Source: Candidatus Bathyarchaeota archaeon (GTDB taxonomy: Archaea > Asgardarchaeota > Lokiarchaeia > Sigyniarchaeales > Sigyniarchaeaceae). From it: a stretch of DNA of 13,435 nucleotides. Below are positions 1-7,313 of this stretch, piece by piece. The stretch spans positions 1 to 13,435 of the forward strand of contig WJJB01000411.1 in assembly GCA_014729935.1 (NCBI GenBank). Reading direction: 5' to 3'. The notes beneath the pieces were generated by a model. That model worked only from the letters and a program-made list of their open reading frames with translations, was not told the DNA's origin and ran no database searches. A program made the position numbers and the translations under genes. Within the stretch, counting starts at the first letter, position 1, and every line of letters begins with the position of its first letter.

Positions 1-56
1 AAATACCTGCTTCCCATCTCGTGGTGCTTAATATGTACCGTGGTTTCCTTGTCCAT
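1..56 (-). CDS. Start of an unidentified protein, running off the left edge
   Basis: Only about 18 codons are visible, beginning MDKETTVHIKHHEMGSRY and continuing past the window edge. The case for a real start is the promoter: on the minus strand a TATA-like TTATAATAA lies about 30-35 bases upstream of the ATG, the normal archaeal distance for a short or absent leader. No SD site is visible, which fits a leaderless mRNA. It lies downstream of and codirectional with aIF2-beta, 123 bases away, but has its own promoter. Too little is visible to name a family. Confidence 0.4.
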   Translation of the reverse strand, partial: MDKETTVHIKHHEMGSRY

Positions 57-83
57 ATAATTCAGCAAAGTTGTAGGGGGATT

Positions 84-95
84 GTTATTATAATC
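84..95 (-). promoter_or_regulatory. TATA box for the left-edge partial gene
   Basis: Read on the minus strand this is GATTATAATAAC. Its centre is about 33 bases before the ATG at 56, matching archaeal TBP-site geometry. Inferred from position and composition only. Confidence 0.4.
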
Positions 96-179
96 ATGAG
101 CGGTACGGGCGTGAATTGCGGGATGCCCTTGTGCGTGTGGTATCAAGGGATGCGGGTGGAACGGATCTAATCAGGAGAT

Positions 180-599
180 CTACAGCTTTCTCACGGAACG
201 CCTTGCGCCGCACGCCAGGCATATCAAGATTTGCTGCCGTCCCTGCCGCTCGATGTTCGTGTCTGGCTTGTTGCACGTGTCGCAAATCACGAATTCCTTG
301 ACATATTCCTCGATGGTGTTCAAGATGGTCCTCTTGGTGAACATGCCTTGCAGCGTGACCCGACCGGATTGATCATCGTAGCTTCCTGCCGTTCCCACCT
401 CGTTCAAGAGGTATTTAAGGAAGTGCTTCGTTTCTCGCTTGAGTGCTTCGGAAATGCTCTTGAAATTAACAACAATGGTCTTCTTGCCTTCCGTGCGAAT
501 TTCCGCCTTTGGAAGCTTGAACCGTTCCCGGTTCATGACGTCCTCGGGAAGCTTCTCGATGGCAGCATCGAGCATTTCCATGTATTCTTTTTCATCCAT
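180..599 (-). CDS. Translation initiation factor aIF2, beta subunit
   Basis: This is the beta subunit of the heterotrimeric aIF2 that delivers initiator Met-tRNA to the small ribosomal subunit. At 139 residues it matches the usual archaeal length (about 135-145). Residues about 1-30 form the N-terminal helix that contacts gamma in known structures, 35-100 the alpha/beta core (including TIVVNFKSI and FLKYLLNEVGTAGS), and 104-139 a C-terminal zinc ribbon with C106-x2-C109 and C127-x2-C130. All four zinc ligands are present. The ATG is preceded by GAGG about ten bases upstream. It starts 47 bases after the RPA32-like gene ends, on the same strand and with no clear promoter between, so the two are probably cotranscribed. 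The end is well defined by a TAG after RKL. Confidence 0.95.
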   Translation of the reverse strand: MDEKEYMEMLDAAIEKLPEDVMNRERFKLPKAEIRTEGKKTIVVNFKSISEALKRETKHFLKYLLNEVGTAGSYDDQSGRVTLQGMFTKRTILNTIEEYVKEFVICDTCNKPDTNIERQGRQQILICLACGARRSVRKL

Positions 600-646
600 G
601 GCGTGTTGCCTCTTGCATTGACATGGTCCTCGCTACAAATAGGTTG

Positions 647-1525
647 TTACTTCGGGCGATAAGCCTCCCGGTGGCCGGGGATTTTCTCGACGATGTCCTC
701 GTGGGCCATTTGCTTCAGCATCTTCTTGAGGATGGAGATCTCGTAACCAAGGGTATCTTTCAATGTTTCCAAGGTGACACCCTCGTCGCTATCGAGCTCG
801 AACAGCGTTTGCAAGATCATTTCCTTCATGAAGCCCTCGTCCAAGCCATCTGGAATGGTTCCATCCCCCGTCGTGCTTCCCGCGGTGTCACCGCTAGTGC
901 CCCCGGCGGTACTTCCTGGTGTTGCTTGATCCTTCAATTGGAACTCGATCTCTTCCATGTCATCGAATTCCAACGGCTCTTCCAGTTCATCCAATTCTTC
1001 ATCGAACATGCCCTGCTCGGAGAATACCGCGCCAGCCCGGTCTCGCAGGTTGATTATGGTACCCCCGTTCTCCAGCTGCAAGGATTTTCCCGCCTCCATG
1101 ATCTTCTTCATCTTCACGGCGATGCCAGCCCGGTGGAAGAGTTCCTCGTTCATGGTGGTGATTTTCCTCATTTCATTGATGATGAGGGTGATCTTGTTGC
1201 TGAATTCACTTGGCCTTGCCGTGAGCACCACGATATCACCAATCCCAAAGGCGCCGGTCACCGTTCCCGGGGCAAACCAGGTGGCGCTGATCCGGGAGGT
1301 CCCATCATCCATCACGAACCTGCATCGTTCCTTCTTGCTGGCATCCTCTGGCGTGAAGGGCTCCATGTCGACGATGGTCGCCACGAGCATTACCTTTCTC
1401 ACCGGGCCGTATATGGTTTTTAGTTCCTTGTCGGTGGCATCGAGCACGCCATTCTTCACGTCGATGATGCGGACTGCGTGGGATATGTACCGCTGGAAGG
1501 GAGTTCGTTGTATCGTGTGAATCAC
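647..1525 (-). CDS. Replication protein A 32-kDa-like subunit (OB fold plus winged helix)
   Basis: A 292-residue single-strand DNA-binding subunit resembling archaeal RPA32 and eukaryotic RPA2. Residues 40-125 form one OB fold (YGPVRKVMLVATIVDME, then RCRFVMDDGTSRISATWF and GDIVVLTARPSEFSNKITLI), followed by a helix near 131-147. Residues 172-198 are strongly acidic, 199-228 form a flexible Gly/Thr/Ser/Asp linker, and 230-292 look like a winged helix (FMKEMILQTLFELD, VTLETLKDTLG, ISILKKMLKQM, DIVEKIPG). In RPA2-type proteins that domain is a protein-docking module. The start is GTG: the next methionine is residue 46, inside the OB fold, and a TATA-like element lies about 35 bases upstream. 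The likely partner is the RPA14-like protein at 7480-7848; no large RPA subunit is in the window. Confidence 0.85.
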   Translation of the reverse strand: MIHTIQRTPFQRYISHAVRIIDVKNGVLDATDKELKTIYGPVRKVMLVATIVDMEPFTPEDASKKERCRFVMDDGTSRISATWFAPGTVTGAFGIGDIVVLTARPSEFSNKITLIINEMRKITTMNEELFHRAGIAVKMKKIMEAGKSLQLENGGTIINLRDRAGAVFSEQGMFDEELDELEEPLEFDDMEEIEFQLKDQATPGSTAGGTSGDTAGSTTGDGTIPDGLDEGFMKEMILQTLFELDSDEGVTLETLKDTLGYEISILKKMLKQMAHEDIVEKIPGHREAYRPK

Positions 1526-1557
1526 CTAATATGCTTGCTAAGTCTTAGATGCCACGC

Positions 1558-1570
1558 AATAAAACTTTTG
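1558..1570 (-). promoter_or_regulatory. TATA-like promoter element of the RPA32-aIF2-beta operon
   Basis: On the minus strand this reads CAAAAGTTTTATT. It is about 35 bases before the GTG at 1525, predicting a transcript start near 1535 and a leader of roughly ten bases. No SD is seen in that interval. Confidence 0.4.
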
Positions 1571-1999
1571 GGAAGGCTCCACCCGGGGTTTCCACGGTTG
1601 CCGGGGCAAGGCATGTATCGGCAGGCTTGCCGGAAAGGAATGGTGGATCCCACCACGATCCAATACCATGTCTTGCAGTCATCCCATGCAAGGAGGTCGA
1701 ATAGGGATAATCGCGTCCAAGGGGGCTTATTCATGCTGGTAATGCATCATTCCCACCCATAATTCCCCAAATCATTCTAGAAACCACGTATAATGGCATG
1801 GATGCATCCCAATTCTCCCGATCCTTGTGCTACATCCTCGGAAATGCAAGTTAACGTGCACGGTGCGGCTTGAAAGATGCAATGTTGCATGATGGCGGTC
1901 ACCCGCACCATTGCATTCATGGTGGGTGTCAATCGCGCCGGTCATGAAATGGTTTAAAAGAACAAGCATCGAACGGTTGCCAAGGCTCCTTCCGCAAAC
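1571..1999. other. Gene-poor stretch with several inverted repeats
   Basis: No convincing gene is visible between the RPA32 promoter and the tRNA promoter. Short open frames here have no SD or promoter support and odd composition. Three inverted repeats stand out: GGCAAG (1605-1610) with CTTGCC (1626-1631); TGGTGG (1641-1646) with CCACCA (1650-1655); and ATGCAA-TG-TTGCAT (1877-1890), which could be a dimeric protein-binding site. The first two lie close together and might belong to a small folded RNA. A TTTAAA at about 1954-1959 is a possible extra promoter element. Confidence 0.35.
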
Positions 2000-2007
2000 C
2001 TTTAAAG
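2000..2007 (+). promoter_or_regulatory. TATA-like promoter element of tRNA-Asn
   Basis: CTTTAAAG lies about 45 bases upstream of the mature tRNA 5' end. This predicts transcription from about 2030 with a short leader removed by RNase P. Confidence 0.5.
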
Positions 2008-2048
2008 ACCGGCACCACTCCACCGTACGCCCCGGCGCGATTTAAAAT

Positions 2049-2121
2049 GCTGGCGTAGCTTAGTTGGTAGAGCAATCGGCTGTTAACCGGTAGGTCAGAG
2101 GTTCGAGCCCTCTCGCCAGCG
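2049..2121 (+). tRNA. tRNA-Asn (anticodon GTT)
   Basis: A complete intron-less cloverleaf of 73 bases. The acceptor stem GCTGGCG pairs with CGCCAGC. The D arm is GCTTAGTTGGTAGAGC, and the anticodon stem ATCGG/CCGGT closes the loop CTGTTAA with anticodon GTT at 2082-2084, reading AAC and AAU. The T arm is AGAGG-TTCGAGC-CCTCT with a canonical TTCGA. The discriminator base is G, and CCA is encoded immediately after it (2122-2124). There is one U-G pair in the anticodon stem. A TTTAAA element lies upstream and T-rich DNA follows. Confidence 0.98.
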
Positions 2122-2128
2122 CCACCAT

Positions 2129-2140
2129 CTTTTACTTTTT
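2129..2140 (+). terminator. T-rich terminator of tRNA-Asn
   Basis: TCTTTTACTTTTT begins about five bases after the encoded CCA. Archaeal RNA polymerase terminates on such oligo-T stretches without needing a hairpin. Confidence 0.6.
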
Positions 2141-2149
2141 CCCTTCCAG

Positions 2150-2197
2150 TGCATCAAGGTACGCGTCAGCGGGTGCTCTTTTTCCCGTCTTGATGCA
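2150..2197. repeat. 9-bp inverted repeat with nested inner stem
   Basis: TGCATCAAG (2150-2158) is perfectly complementary to CTTGATGCA (2189-2197). Inside the 30-base spacer, CGGG can pair with CCCG, leaving an asymmetric bulge and a T-rich apical loop. It sits after the tRNA terminator and downstream of the cysS stop. It could be a small RNA, a 3'-end processing signal or a protein site. Role unknown. Confidence 0.5.
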
Positions 2198-2264
2198 ATA
2201 TTGGTCATGGATAAGAAATCAAAGCGCGTGCCAAGAAAATCCAATTCAAGTTACAAATGGAAGG

Positions 2265-2269
2265 AAAAA
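2265..2269 (-). terminator. Short T5 run just after cysS
   Basis: Three bases after the cysS TGA the minus strand reads TTTTT, followed by another T-rich patch about 30 bases on. This is weak support for termination before the tRNA locus. Confidence 0.3.
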
Positions 2270-2272
2270 TGA

Positions 2273-3805
2273 TCACGTTCCCTCGATTTTCCATGAGGTT
2301 CCGCCACCGGGAGCATCTTCCAAGCCGATCCCCGCGTCCTTCAACATGTTCCGGATCTCGTCCGCGGTTGCCCAGTCCTTCTGCTCCCGCGCGCGAGCCC
2401 GCAACTCCAGCAAGTATCCAACAATGGGTTCCAACTTCACGCCTTTTACTGCAGTCACACCCACGCTTGAACCAGGGTCCACGCTTGCACCCGTTCCCCC
2501 ACGTGATCCAAGAGCACCACCCGCGTGTTCCATGATGTATGCTCTATCGAGGCCGAGAACGCCAAGCATCACCTCCAGCACCTTGAATGCATTATTAACA
2601 TGGAAGCTTTCTTCCGAGGGATCCATGGTATCGCTTCCCTCGCGCAGCGTGGCATTCACGTGGCGGATCAGGGAATGCATGGCAGCCAAGGCACGTGGGG
2701 TGCTGAAATCATCATCCATTGCCTCCTCGAACTCGTCAAGGTATCTCGCGATGGACTCGGGAAGCATCGTGGTATCCAGGAGTACCTGATCCAGTGCATC
2801 CATGTCCTTCCCAACCTTTCCTGCAAGGAGCATCCACGCATCCCTTGCCCGCTCCCACGTCTTGGTGGCTTGATCGAGCAAGTCCTTGGAAAAATCGATG
2901 GGATTGCGGTAGTGTGCACTCACCAGGAACATTCTCAATGCTGGCGGAGCAATTTCGGCGATAACGTCCTTAACCGTGAAGAAATTATCCAAGGATTTCG
3001 ACATCTTTTCCTTGTCCACCGTGACGAACCCGTTATGCATCCAAATCTTGCAAAACGGTTTCCCGGTTCTCGATTCACTTTGAGCGATCTCGTTCTCGTG
3101 ATGCGGGAAGATCAGGTCCCGGCCGCCACCGTGAATGTCGATGGTCTCGCCAAGAAATTTCATGCTCATCACCGAGCATTCCACGTGCCACCCGGGACGC
3201 CCCTTGCCCCAAGGTGATTCCCACGAGGGCTCACCTTCCTTCTCGCGTTTCCAGAGAGCAAAATCCCTTGGATCCCGCTTTTCACTGGCATGATCGCTGG
3301 AGTCCCTGCCAAGCACGTCAGCCATTTCTTTCTCGGGCTTCACGCTCAGCATCCCGTACCGCTTGAAGGCAGGCACGTGGAAGTACACGTTCCCGTTCAC
3401 CTCGTACGCGGAGCCATTTTCCACCAAGGCTTGGATGAATCCCACGAAATCATCAATCAAGTGGGTGGCACGGGGGGCATACACCGGTGGCTTGACGTTC
3501 AACCATGCCATGGCTTGCTCGTATTCATCGATGTACTGGCGCGCCAGCGCTTGAATGTTGATACCGCGCTCGTTTGCACGGTCGATCATCTTATCATCCA
3601 CGTCCGTGTAATTGCGGGTGAAGATAACATCGTAGCCTTTATATTCCAAGTAACGCCTGGCAACGTCAAAAGCCACGGCAGATCGCGCATGACCCACGTG
3701 GGGGGAATCGTAGACCGTGGGACCGCACGCGTACATTCGCACTAGTGGTGGGTCGATTGGCTCCAAGGCCACCTTTTCCCGTGAAAGCGTGTCGTGTATC
3801 ATCAT
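2273..3805 (-). CDS. cysS: Cysteinyl-tRNA synthetase
   Basis: A class I aminoacyl-tRNA synthetase that charges tRNA-Cys. From the chosen start it is 510 residues. The catalytic domain has CGPTVYDSPHVGHARS (HIGH-type motif HVGH, C27), GWHVECSVM (C210) and FPHHENEIAQSE (H235, E239); C27, C210, H235 and E239 are the expected zinc ligands. KMSKS is at 267-271. The DALR-type domain follows (DDDFSTPRALAAMHSL). The frame stays open to an ATG at 3937, but a strong GGAGGT lies ten bases before the ATG at 3805, and family homology begins right after it (MMIHDTLSREK). The ATG at 3859 is less supported. It is longer than E. coli CysRS (461), partly from a Gly/Ser-rich insertion near residues 425-455 before the C-terminal helices. 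Its promoter region is shared with the divergent zinc-finger gene. Confidence 0.95.
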   Translation of the reverse strand: MMIHDTLSREKVALEPIDPPLVRMYACGPTVYDSPHVGHARSAVAFDVARRYLEYKGYDVIFTRNYTDVDDKMIDRANERGINIQALARQYIDEYEQAMAWLNVKPPVYAPRATHLIDDFVGFIQALVENGSAYEVNGNVYFHVPAFKRYGMLSVKPEKEMADVLGRDSSDHASEKRDPRDFALWKREKEGEPSWESPWGKGRPGWHVECSVMSMKFLGETIDIHGGGRDLIFPHHENEIAQSESRTGKPFCKIWMHNGFVTVDKEKMSKSLDNFFTVKDVIAEIAPPALRMFLVSAHYRNPIDFSKDLLDQATKTWERARDAWMLLAGKVGKDMDALDQVLLDTTMLPESIARYLDEFEEAMDDDFSTPRALAAMHSLIRHVNATLREGSDTMDPSEESFHVNNAFKVLEVMLGVLGLDRAYIMEHAGGALGSRGGTGASVDPGSSVGVTAVKGVKLEPIVGYLLELRARAREQKDWATADEIRNMLKDAGIGLEDAPGGGTSWKIEGT

Positions 3806-3990
3806 GTCCAGTCGGACCTCCGAGCCGCGGGTGACTACCCGGGGCGCGTCTTGAACCATGCTCCCGCGCTTGATATCCCGGGAGCACGGCAACGACCATT
3901 GTAGGGTGCCGCACCCATTAAACCCTCCCCCTATCATTCACAAGGGCAAGGCTTATCATCAGCTGCCCCGATCTACCACCGTGATCCAGC

Positions 3991-4698
3991 ATGAATCGCG
4001 GTCATGGTAGGTGGTGCCGCGTCCGCTCCTTCCCGACGACCTGCAAGGCTTGCGGCGTGAAGTTGCTGTACTGGGAATGCTCGCACGGGTGCAAGATCAT
4101 GCTCGAGTTCGACCGGTTCGGCAGGCTTAGCGGAAAGCACCGGTGCTCCAATGCCAAGCATGAGCAACAAGCTCATGCTCGCAAGCGACGAAAACCGTTC
4201 GATTACGATAATGATTTCGACTTGCCTTCCATTTCCAAGACATATCTTGAAAAACAATTTATGGAATCCTACCAGTGTCCTGCTTGTGGATTGCTCTTCT
4301 CGGATGAGGCTCACTTCCGCCAGCATCTCAAGCAAAAGCGGGAGCAGGATGACGAGCACCATGCGCTGTACCACGGTGAGGAAACCATTGAAATGGAAGA
4401 CTCGCCTGTCAATCCGGCAAGGGAAAAAGCAAGAAGGCAAGGAATGACCGAAACAGATTCAGATCGGGGACAAGTGGGGGAACCGGTGCAATCCACGAAA
4501 TCGAAGAAATCACCCGCTCCCGAGATAGTCACGCCGGTCAACACGACGGGTGATGGTTTCAACAATTTTGGACGGGTGCGCTTCAAGGGAAAGGATGGCA
4601 AGGCAACCAGGGTCCACTCCCATCAAGACTGGTACGATGCATGGAAGGAAGCCGCCGGGCTCAAGGATCGAGAGGATGGCGATGATCCACCCCCATGA
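3991..4698 (+). CDS. Two-domain zinc-finger protein, function unknown
   Basis: A 235-residue soluble protein, not recognised as a named family. Residues 14-52 form a probable metal-binding domain (FPTTCKACG, C18-x2-C21, then YWECSHGC with C30 and C34, ending KHRC with H50/C52). Residues 57-70 are basic (HARKRRK). Residues 94-124 look like a C2H2 finger: C96-x2-C99, twelve residues, H112, then H123/H124 at a longer spacing than a classical finger. Residues 140-185 are charged and low complexity, and a conserved-looking tail (GFNNFGRVRFKGKDG, HQDWYDAWKEAAG) follows. Two fingers and a basic patch suggest nucleic-acid binding, but that is inference. It is divergent from cysS. A TATA-like TTATC about 37 bases upstream predicts a short leader without SD. 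An in-frame methionine at residue 37 would cut the first finger, so the first ATG is preferred. Confidence 0.8.
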   Translation: MNRGHGRWCRVRSFPTTCKACGVKLLYWECSHGCKIMLEFDRFGRLSGKHRCSNAKHEQQAHARKRRKPFDYDNDFDLPSISKTYLEKQFMESYQCPACGLLFSDEAHFRQHLKQKREQDDEHHALYHGEETIEMEDSPVNPAREKARRQGMTETDSDRGQVGEPVQSTKSKKSPAPEIVTPVNTTGDGFNNFGRVRFKGKDGKATRVHSHQDWYDAWKEAAGLKDREDGDDPPP

Positions 4699-4705
4699 TA
4701 ATCCG

Positions 4706-4745
4706 TCGTGAATGGAAGAGGGGAAAGGAGCAATGCATTTCACGA
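4706..4745. terminator. Hairpin between convergent genes
   Basis: TCGTGAA (4706-4712) pairs perfectly with TTCACGA (4739-4745). The hairpin fills the 47-base gap between the zinc-finger gene and the convergent 141-residue gene, ending at the last base before the latter's TGA. It may act as a two-way transcript-end structure, though neither strand has a strong oligo-T run. Confidence 0.4.
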
Positions 4746-5171
4746 TCATCCAGTGACGCCCAGCAAGTTCACGTTCATGAACCTACCGGGATGGACAGCC
4801 AGGTTAATCAGGTCCCCCGTCAATACCTTTGGATCGGTGATGCAGGTATCCCTGAAGGATGTAGGCCATGCTGCAACGATCATGGCGTTCCCCTCGCCAT
4901 CATGGGCGATCAAGATACCCCGCTTGTTACCCGTAGCCTTCAAGGTATACAACAACGCGTGGTAATTCGCATGCTTGGTATCCAGCGAGTTTCCTTGGCT
5001 ATCCACTGCCGATGATATCACGTTAGCAGAAAAGAATTGGTCTTGCGTGTCGATCAACTTGAATACTTGCGGCATGAAGGATTGCTTCAACGTGGCCCTG
5101 GATCCCGGCGGAAGCTCCACGAAGGAGAACTCCAGCGCGGGATCGAGATCCAGCCTGATCTTGAATAGCAT
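4746..5171 (-). CDS. Hypothetical protein, third gene of the RFC-truA operon
   Basis: A 141-residue soluble protein I do not recognise. It alternates likely strands and helices: MLFKIRLDLD, ALEFSFVELPPGSRATL, a helix-like FMPQVFKLIDT, YHALLYTLKATGNKRGILIAHDGEG, NAMIVAAWP, and LTGDLINLAVHPGRFMNVNLLG. There is no signal peptide, membrane segment or Cys motif, consistent with a small alpha/beta cytoplasmic domain. It begins 24 bases after truA ends on the same strand. No clear SD or promoter lies in the gap, so it is probably translated from the RFC-truA transcript. The left end is fixed by TGA next to the convergent hairpin. A role in tRNA modification or replication would be guilt by association only. 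Confidence 0.7.
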   Translation of the reverse strand: MLFKIRLDLDPALEFSFVELPPGSRATLKQSFMPQVFKLIDTQDQFFSANVISSAVDSQGNSLDTKHANYHALLYTLKATGNKRGILIAHDGEGNAMIVAAWPTSFRDTCITDPKVLTGDLINLAVHPGRFMNVNLLGVTG

Positions 5172-5195
5172 GGCACGGGGTACTTTTGCATTAGA

Positions 5196-6194
5196 TCATT
5201 TATGCTTTCCTCGACTGGCCTCCCCGGCCCGGGGAAGCTCGTCCACCATCATGGACAGTTGCGCCTCGTGTATTGCCACCGCCTCGTGCTGGTCGGCCAT
5301 CCAATCCTTGGTGAATGCCTGGCAACCATCCACGTTTTCCCACCTGACATTTTCCTCCGGAACCACGTCCCAGAGGACCAGGTTTTCTGCCGGTGCGGGA
5401 TCGACGGGAAGGTGCGGGCCGGAAGCAAAGGCTCTTTCAACGCGCTTCCCGATATCTTGAATCCCGTCATTATCACCTTCATCTTCCCCTTCGAGCAGGA
5501 ATCCAACCATCCGGCGGATTTGCTCCCGCAGGAACCCGGTACTGCTAAAATGCAACACGTGCATCACCCGGTTCCCCGAACCGAGCCGCCTCGTTTCCAC
5601 CGATGTTTCCAACGTCCTGTTAGTCTCCACCCCGGGAATCACGGGTGACTTTGCGAAGGTGGCAAAATCATACTCGCCCCCCAGGGCAACCATACCCCGT
5701 TCCAATACCGACACCGGCACGGGGCAGGTCCAACCCGGTAGGAAATACAGGTAAGTCCGTGATCGTGCCTTCCGCGGGTTCACGAATCCATCCAACCGGG
5801 CAACCGACCAGATGGAGATGGGGTGATCTTGGCTACGCATCCACGAGTTCACCTCGCACGGGTGGAATTTTCGTTGCACTTGGATGTAATACAACGCCGC
5901 CCTGGCAGACACGCCCTTGTCGGTTCTCCCAGCCACCTTGAAGTACGGGACATGGGAGCCGGCGGGCAGGTAACCGAGTGCATGCAAGGATTCCACCAGC
6001 GTCCCGTCCACCGTGGCTTGGTCGGGTTGCACCTGCGAGCCTGTGAATGGCCTCCCATCAAACCATGCCTTCATGAAATAATGGAAGGACCCTCCAAGGT
6101 TCGATGCCGCTTGTTTTTCCTGCATCTGTCCCGCGATCTTGCCCGTGACCTTGCCCGTTCTCTTTCCCTCGAACCCGTCCACGACCGACTCCAC
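5196..6194 (-). CDS. truA: tRNA pseudouridine synthase, TruA family
   Basis: A TruA-family enzyme that isomerises uridine to pseudouridine in tRNA (positions 38-40 in characterised members; archaeal and eukaryotic relatives also modify other sites). The 332 residues include the catalytic loop GRTDKGVSA at 89-97 with nucleophile D92, the RSRTYLYFL strand near 145-152, the YDFATFAK segment near 175-182, and FLREQIRRMVG at 221-231. It exceeds bacterial TruA (about 270) through an acidic insertion (EGEDEGDNDG) after residue 234 and a C-terminal extension from about 280. The frame opens with GTG at 6194, 16 bases after RFC; AAGGGG lies immediately before it. An ATG at residue 24 (6125) is also possible, and homology begins near residue 37, so the start is uncertain. 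The middle gene of a three-gene operon. Confidence 0.92.
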   Translation of the reverse strand: MESVVDGFEGKRTGKVTGKIAGQMQEKQAASNLGGSFHYFMKAWFDGRPFTGSQVQPDQATVDGTLVESLHALGYLPAGSHVPYFKVAGRTDKGVSARAALYYIQVQRKFHPCEVNSWMRSQDHPISIWSVARLDGFVNPRKARSRTYLYFLPGWTCPVPVSVLERGMVALGGEYDFATFAKSPVIPGVETNRTLETSVETRRLGSGNRVMHVLHFSSTGFLREQIRRMVGFLLEGEDEGDNDGIQDIGKRVERAFASGPHLPVDPAPAENLVLWDVVPEENVRWENVDGCQAFTKDWMADQHEAVAIHEAQLSMMVDELPRAGEASRGKHK

Positions 6195-6210
6195 TCCCCT
6201 TGCCGCGTAG

Positions 6211-7164
6211 TTACACCTTCAGCAGAACCATCTTGGCCAGCAATGCGCTGAGTTGAATGACCTCGCTTGCCCCCTCGCTCAGCCTGTAATCAATCTGGCC
6301 CACGATCCGCAAGAGAGCTATCCTGAGGGCTTCTGGCATCTCCATATGCAGGATCTCCGAATGAATCTGCTTGATGATCTCCGAGCCTGCTAAGCCGAAA
6401 TCCAAGAGCAATCCTTCCAGCTTTTCTTGTGACTTGTTGAGCTCGCCATCCACCGCAAGATTGATCATGTCCCGGATCTCTTCGGGGTACACCCGTCCAG
6501 TAACCTGGTATACCGCTTCCTCGGAGATTGTATCCGAGAGGGTGGATACCGCTTGGAGCACGTTCACTGCTTTCCTGCAATCGCCACTTGAAACATATAG
6601 GATCGCCTTGATGCCATCATCCTCCAAGGCAATATCCTCCCTCTCGGCAATGTGCCGGAGCCTGCCAGCAATATCATCGTCCGTGAGTGGCGTGAACCGT
6701 AGCACCGCGCACCGGGATTGTATGGGTGCAATGATCTTGTTGGAATAATTACAAATCAGGATGAACCGGCAGGTGCGCGTGTAATTTTCCATGGTGCGCC
6801 TGAGAGCATGCTGGGCAGCAGCGGTCATGTTATCGGCTTCATCAAGCACGAGAATCTTGAAGGGGGCGCCCCCCTCGGGATGGATCCGTGCAAAGTCCTT
6901 CACGACGGTACGCACGACTTGAATACCCCTCGCGTCGCTTGCATTCAATTCCTTGAAATTTTGGTGATACGTTCCCTTAAAGAGATCGTGCGCAAGGGCT
7001 ATGGCGGACGTGGTTTTCCCCGTTCCGGCAGGTCCTGCGAAGATCAAGTGGGGCATCGATTGATCTGCAACGAATCCCTTGAGCCGTGCCACGATCTTGT
7101 CCTGCCCGACAACGTCCCGCAACGTCCTTGGCCGGTACTTCTCGACGAACGGTGCATGCATCAT
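6211..7164 (-). CDS. rfcS: Replication factor C small subunit (clamp loader ATPase)
   Basis: An AAA+ ATPase of the RFC complex that loads the PCNA sliding clamp at primer-template junctions. From the chosen ATG it is 317 residues. It starts with the RFC signature FVEKYRPRTLRDVVGQ; Walker A is GPAGTGKT (44-51), Walker B LVLDEADN (105-112), sensor 1 ICNYSN (137-142), and the arginine-finger motif SRC (150-152). Sensor 2 lies in GDCRKAVNVLQA, followed by the helical collar domain. No intein interrupts it. The frame extends to a GTG at 7188, but an AGGGG nine bases before the ATG at 7164 supports the shorter form. A TATA-like TATTAAAG at about 7226-7233 predicts a leader near 35 bases. The RFC large subunit is not in the window. 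Confidence 0.96.
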   Translation of the reverse strand: MMHAPFVEKYRPRTLRDVVGQDKIVARLKGFVADQSMPHLIFAGPAGTGKTTSAIALAHDLFKGTYHQNFKELNASDARGIQVVRTVVKDFARIHPEGGAPFKILVLDEADNMTAAAQHALRRTMENYTRTCRFILICNYSNKIIAPIQSRCAVLRFTPLTDDDIAGRLRHIAEREDIALEDDGIKAILYVSSGDCRKAVNVLQAVSTLSDTISEEAVYQVTGRVYPEEIRDMINLAVDGELNKSQEKLEGLLLDFGLAGSEIIKQIHSEILHMEMPEALRIALLRIVGQIDYRLSEGASEVIQLSALLAKMVLLKV

Positions 7165-7220
7165 ATGAATCATCCCCTGCGATCCCACCCGTGGGTACTT
7201 CAGGGGTCTCGCGTGAATGG

Positions 7221-7257
7221 CATACTTTAATATTCAGGAAGGTTAAAAAAATACTGT
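7221..7257. promoter_or_regulatory. Divergent promoter region between RFC and the RPA14-pyrB operon
   Basis: On the minus strand TATTAAAG (about 7226-7233) lies about 65 bases upstream of the RFC start and is the likely TATA box for RFC-truA. On the plus strand GGTTAAAAAAATACT (7241-7255) could serve the RPA14-pyrB side, which would give a leader of about 200 bases. The second assignment is less certain. Confidence 0.45.
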
Positions 7258-7313
7258 AGTAACTTTCCGGAACACGCTGGGAGCATCAGCGGGGCGTTCG
7301 CTGAATCCGCTCC

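Noticed and set aside
3..170. Plus-strand frame open from the left edge to TAA at 168-170
   Set aside because: About 55 codons without a recognisable pattern; the minus-strand promoter and start in the same place are better supported.
623..1423. Plus-strand open frame of 266 codons
   Set aside because: It lies antisense within the RPA32-like gene, whose OB fold and winged helix are recognisable; the plus frame shows no domain.
1772..2023. Minus-strand open frame of 83 codons
   Set aside because: It overlaps the tRNA promoter, has no SD or TATA element and is rich in His, Cys and Arg without any pattern.
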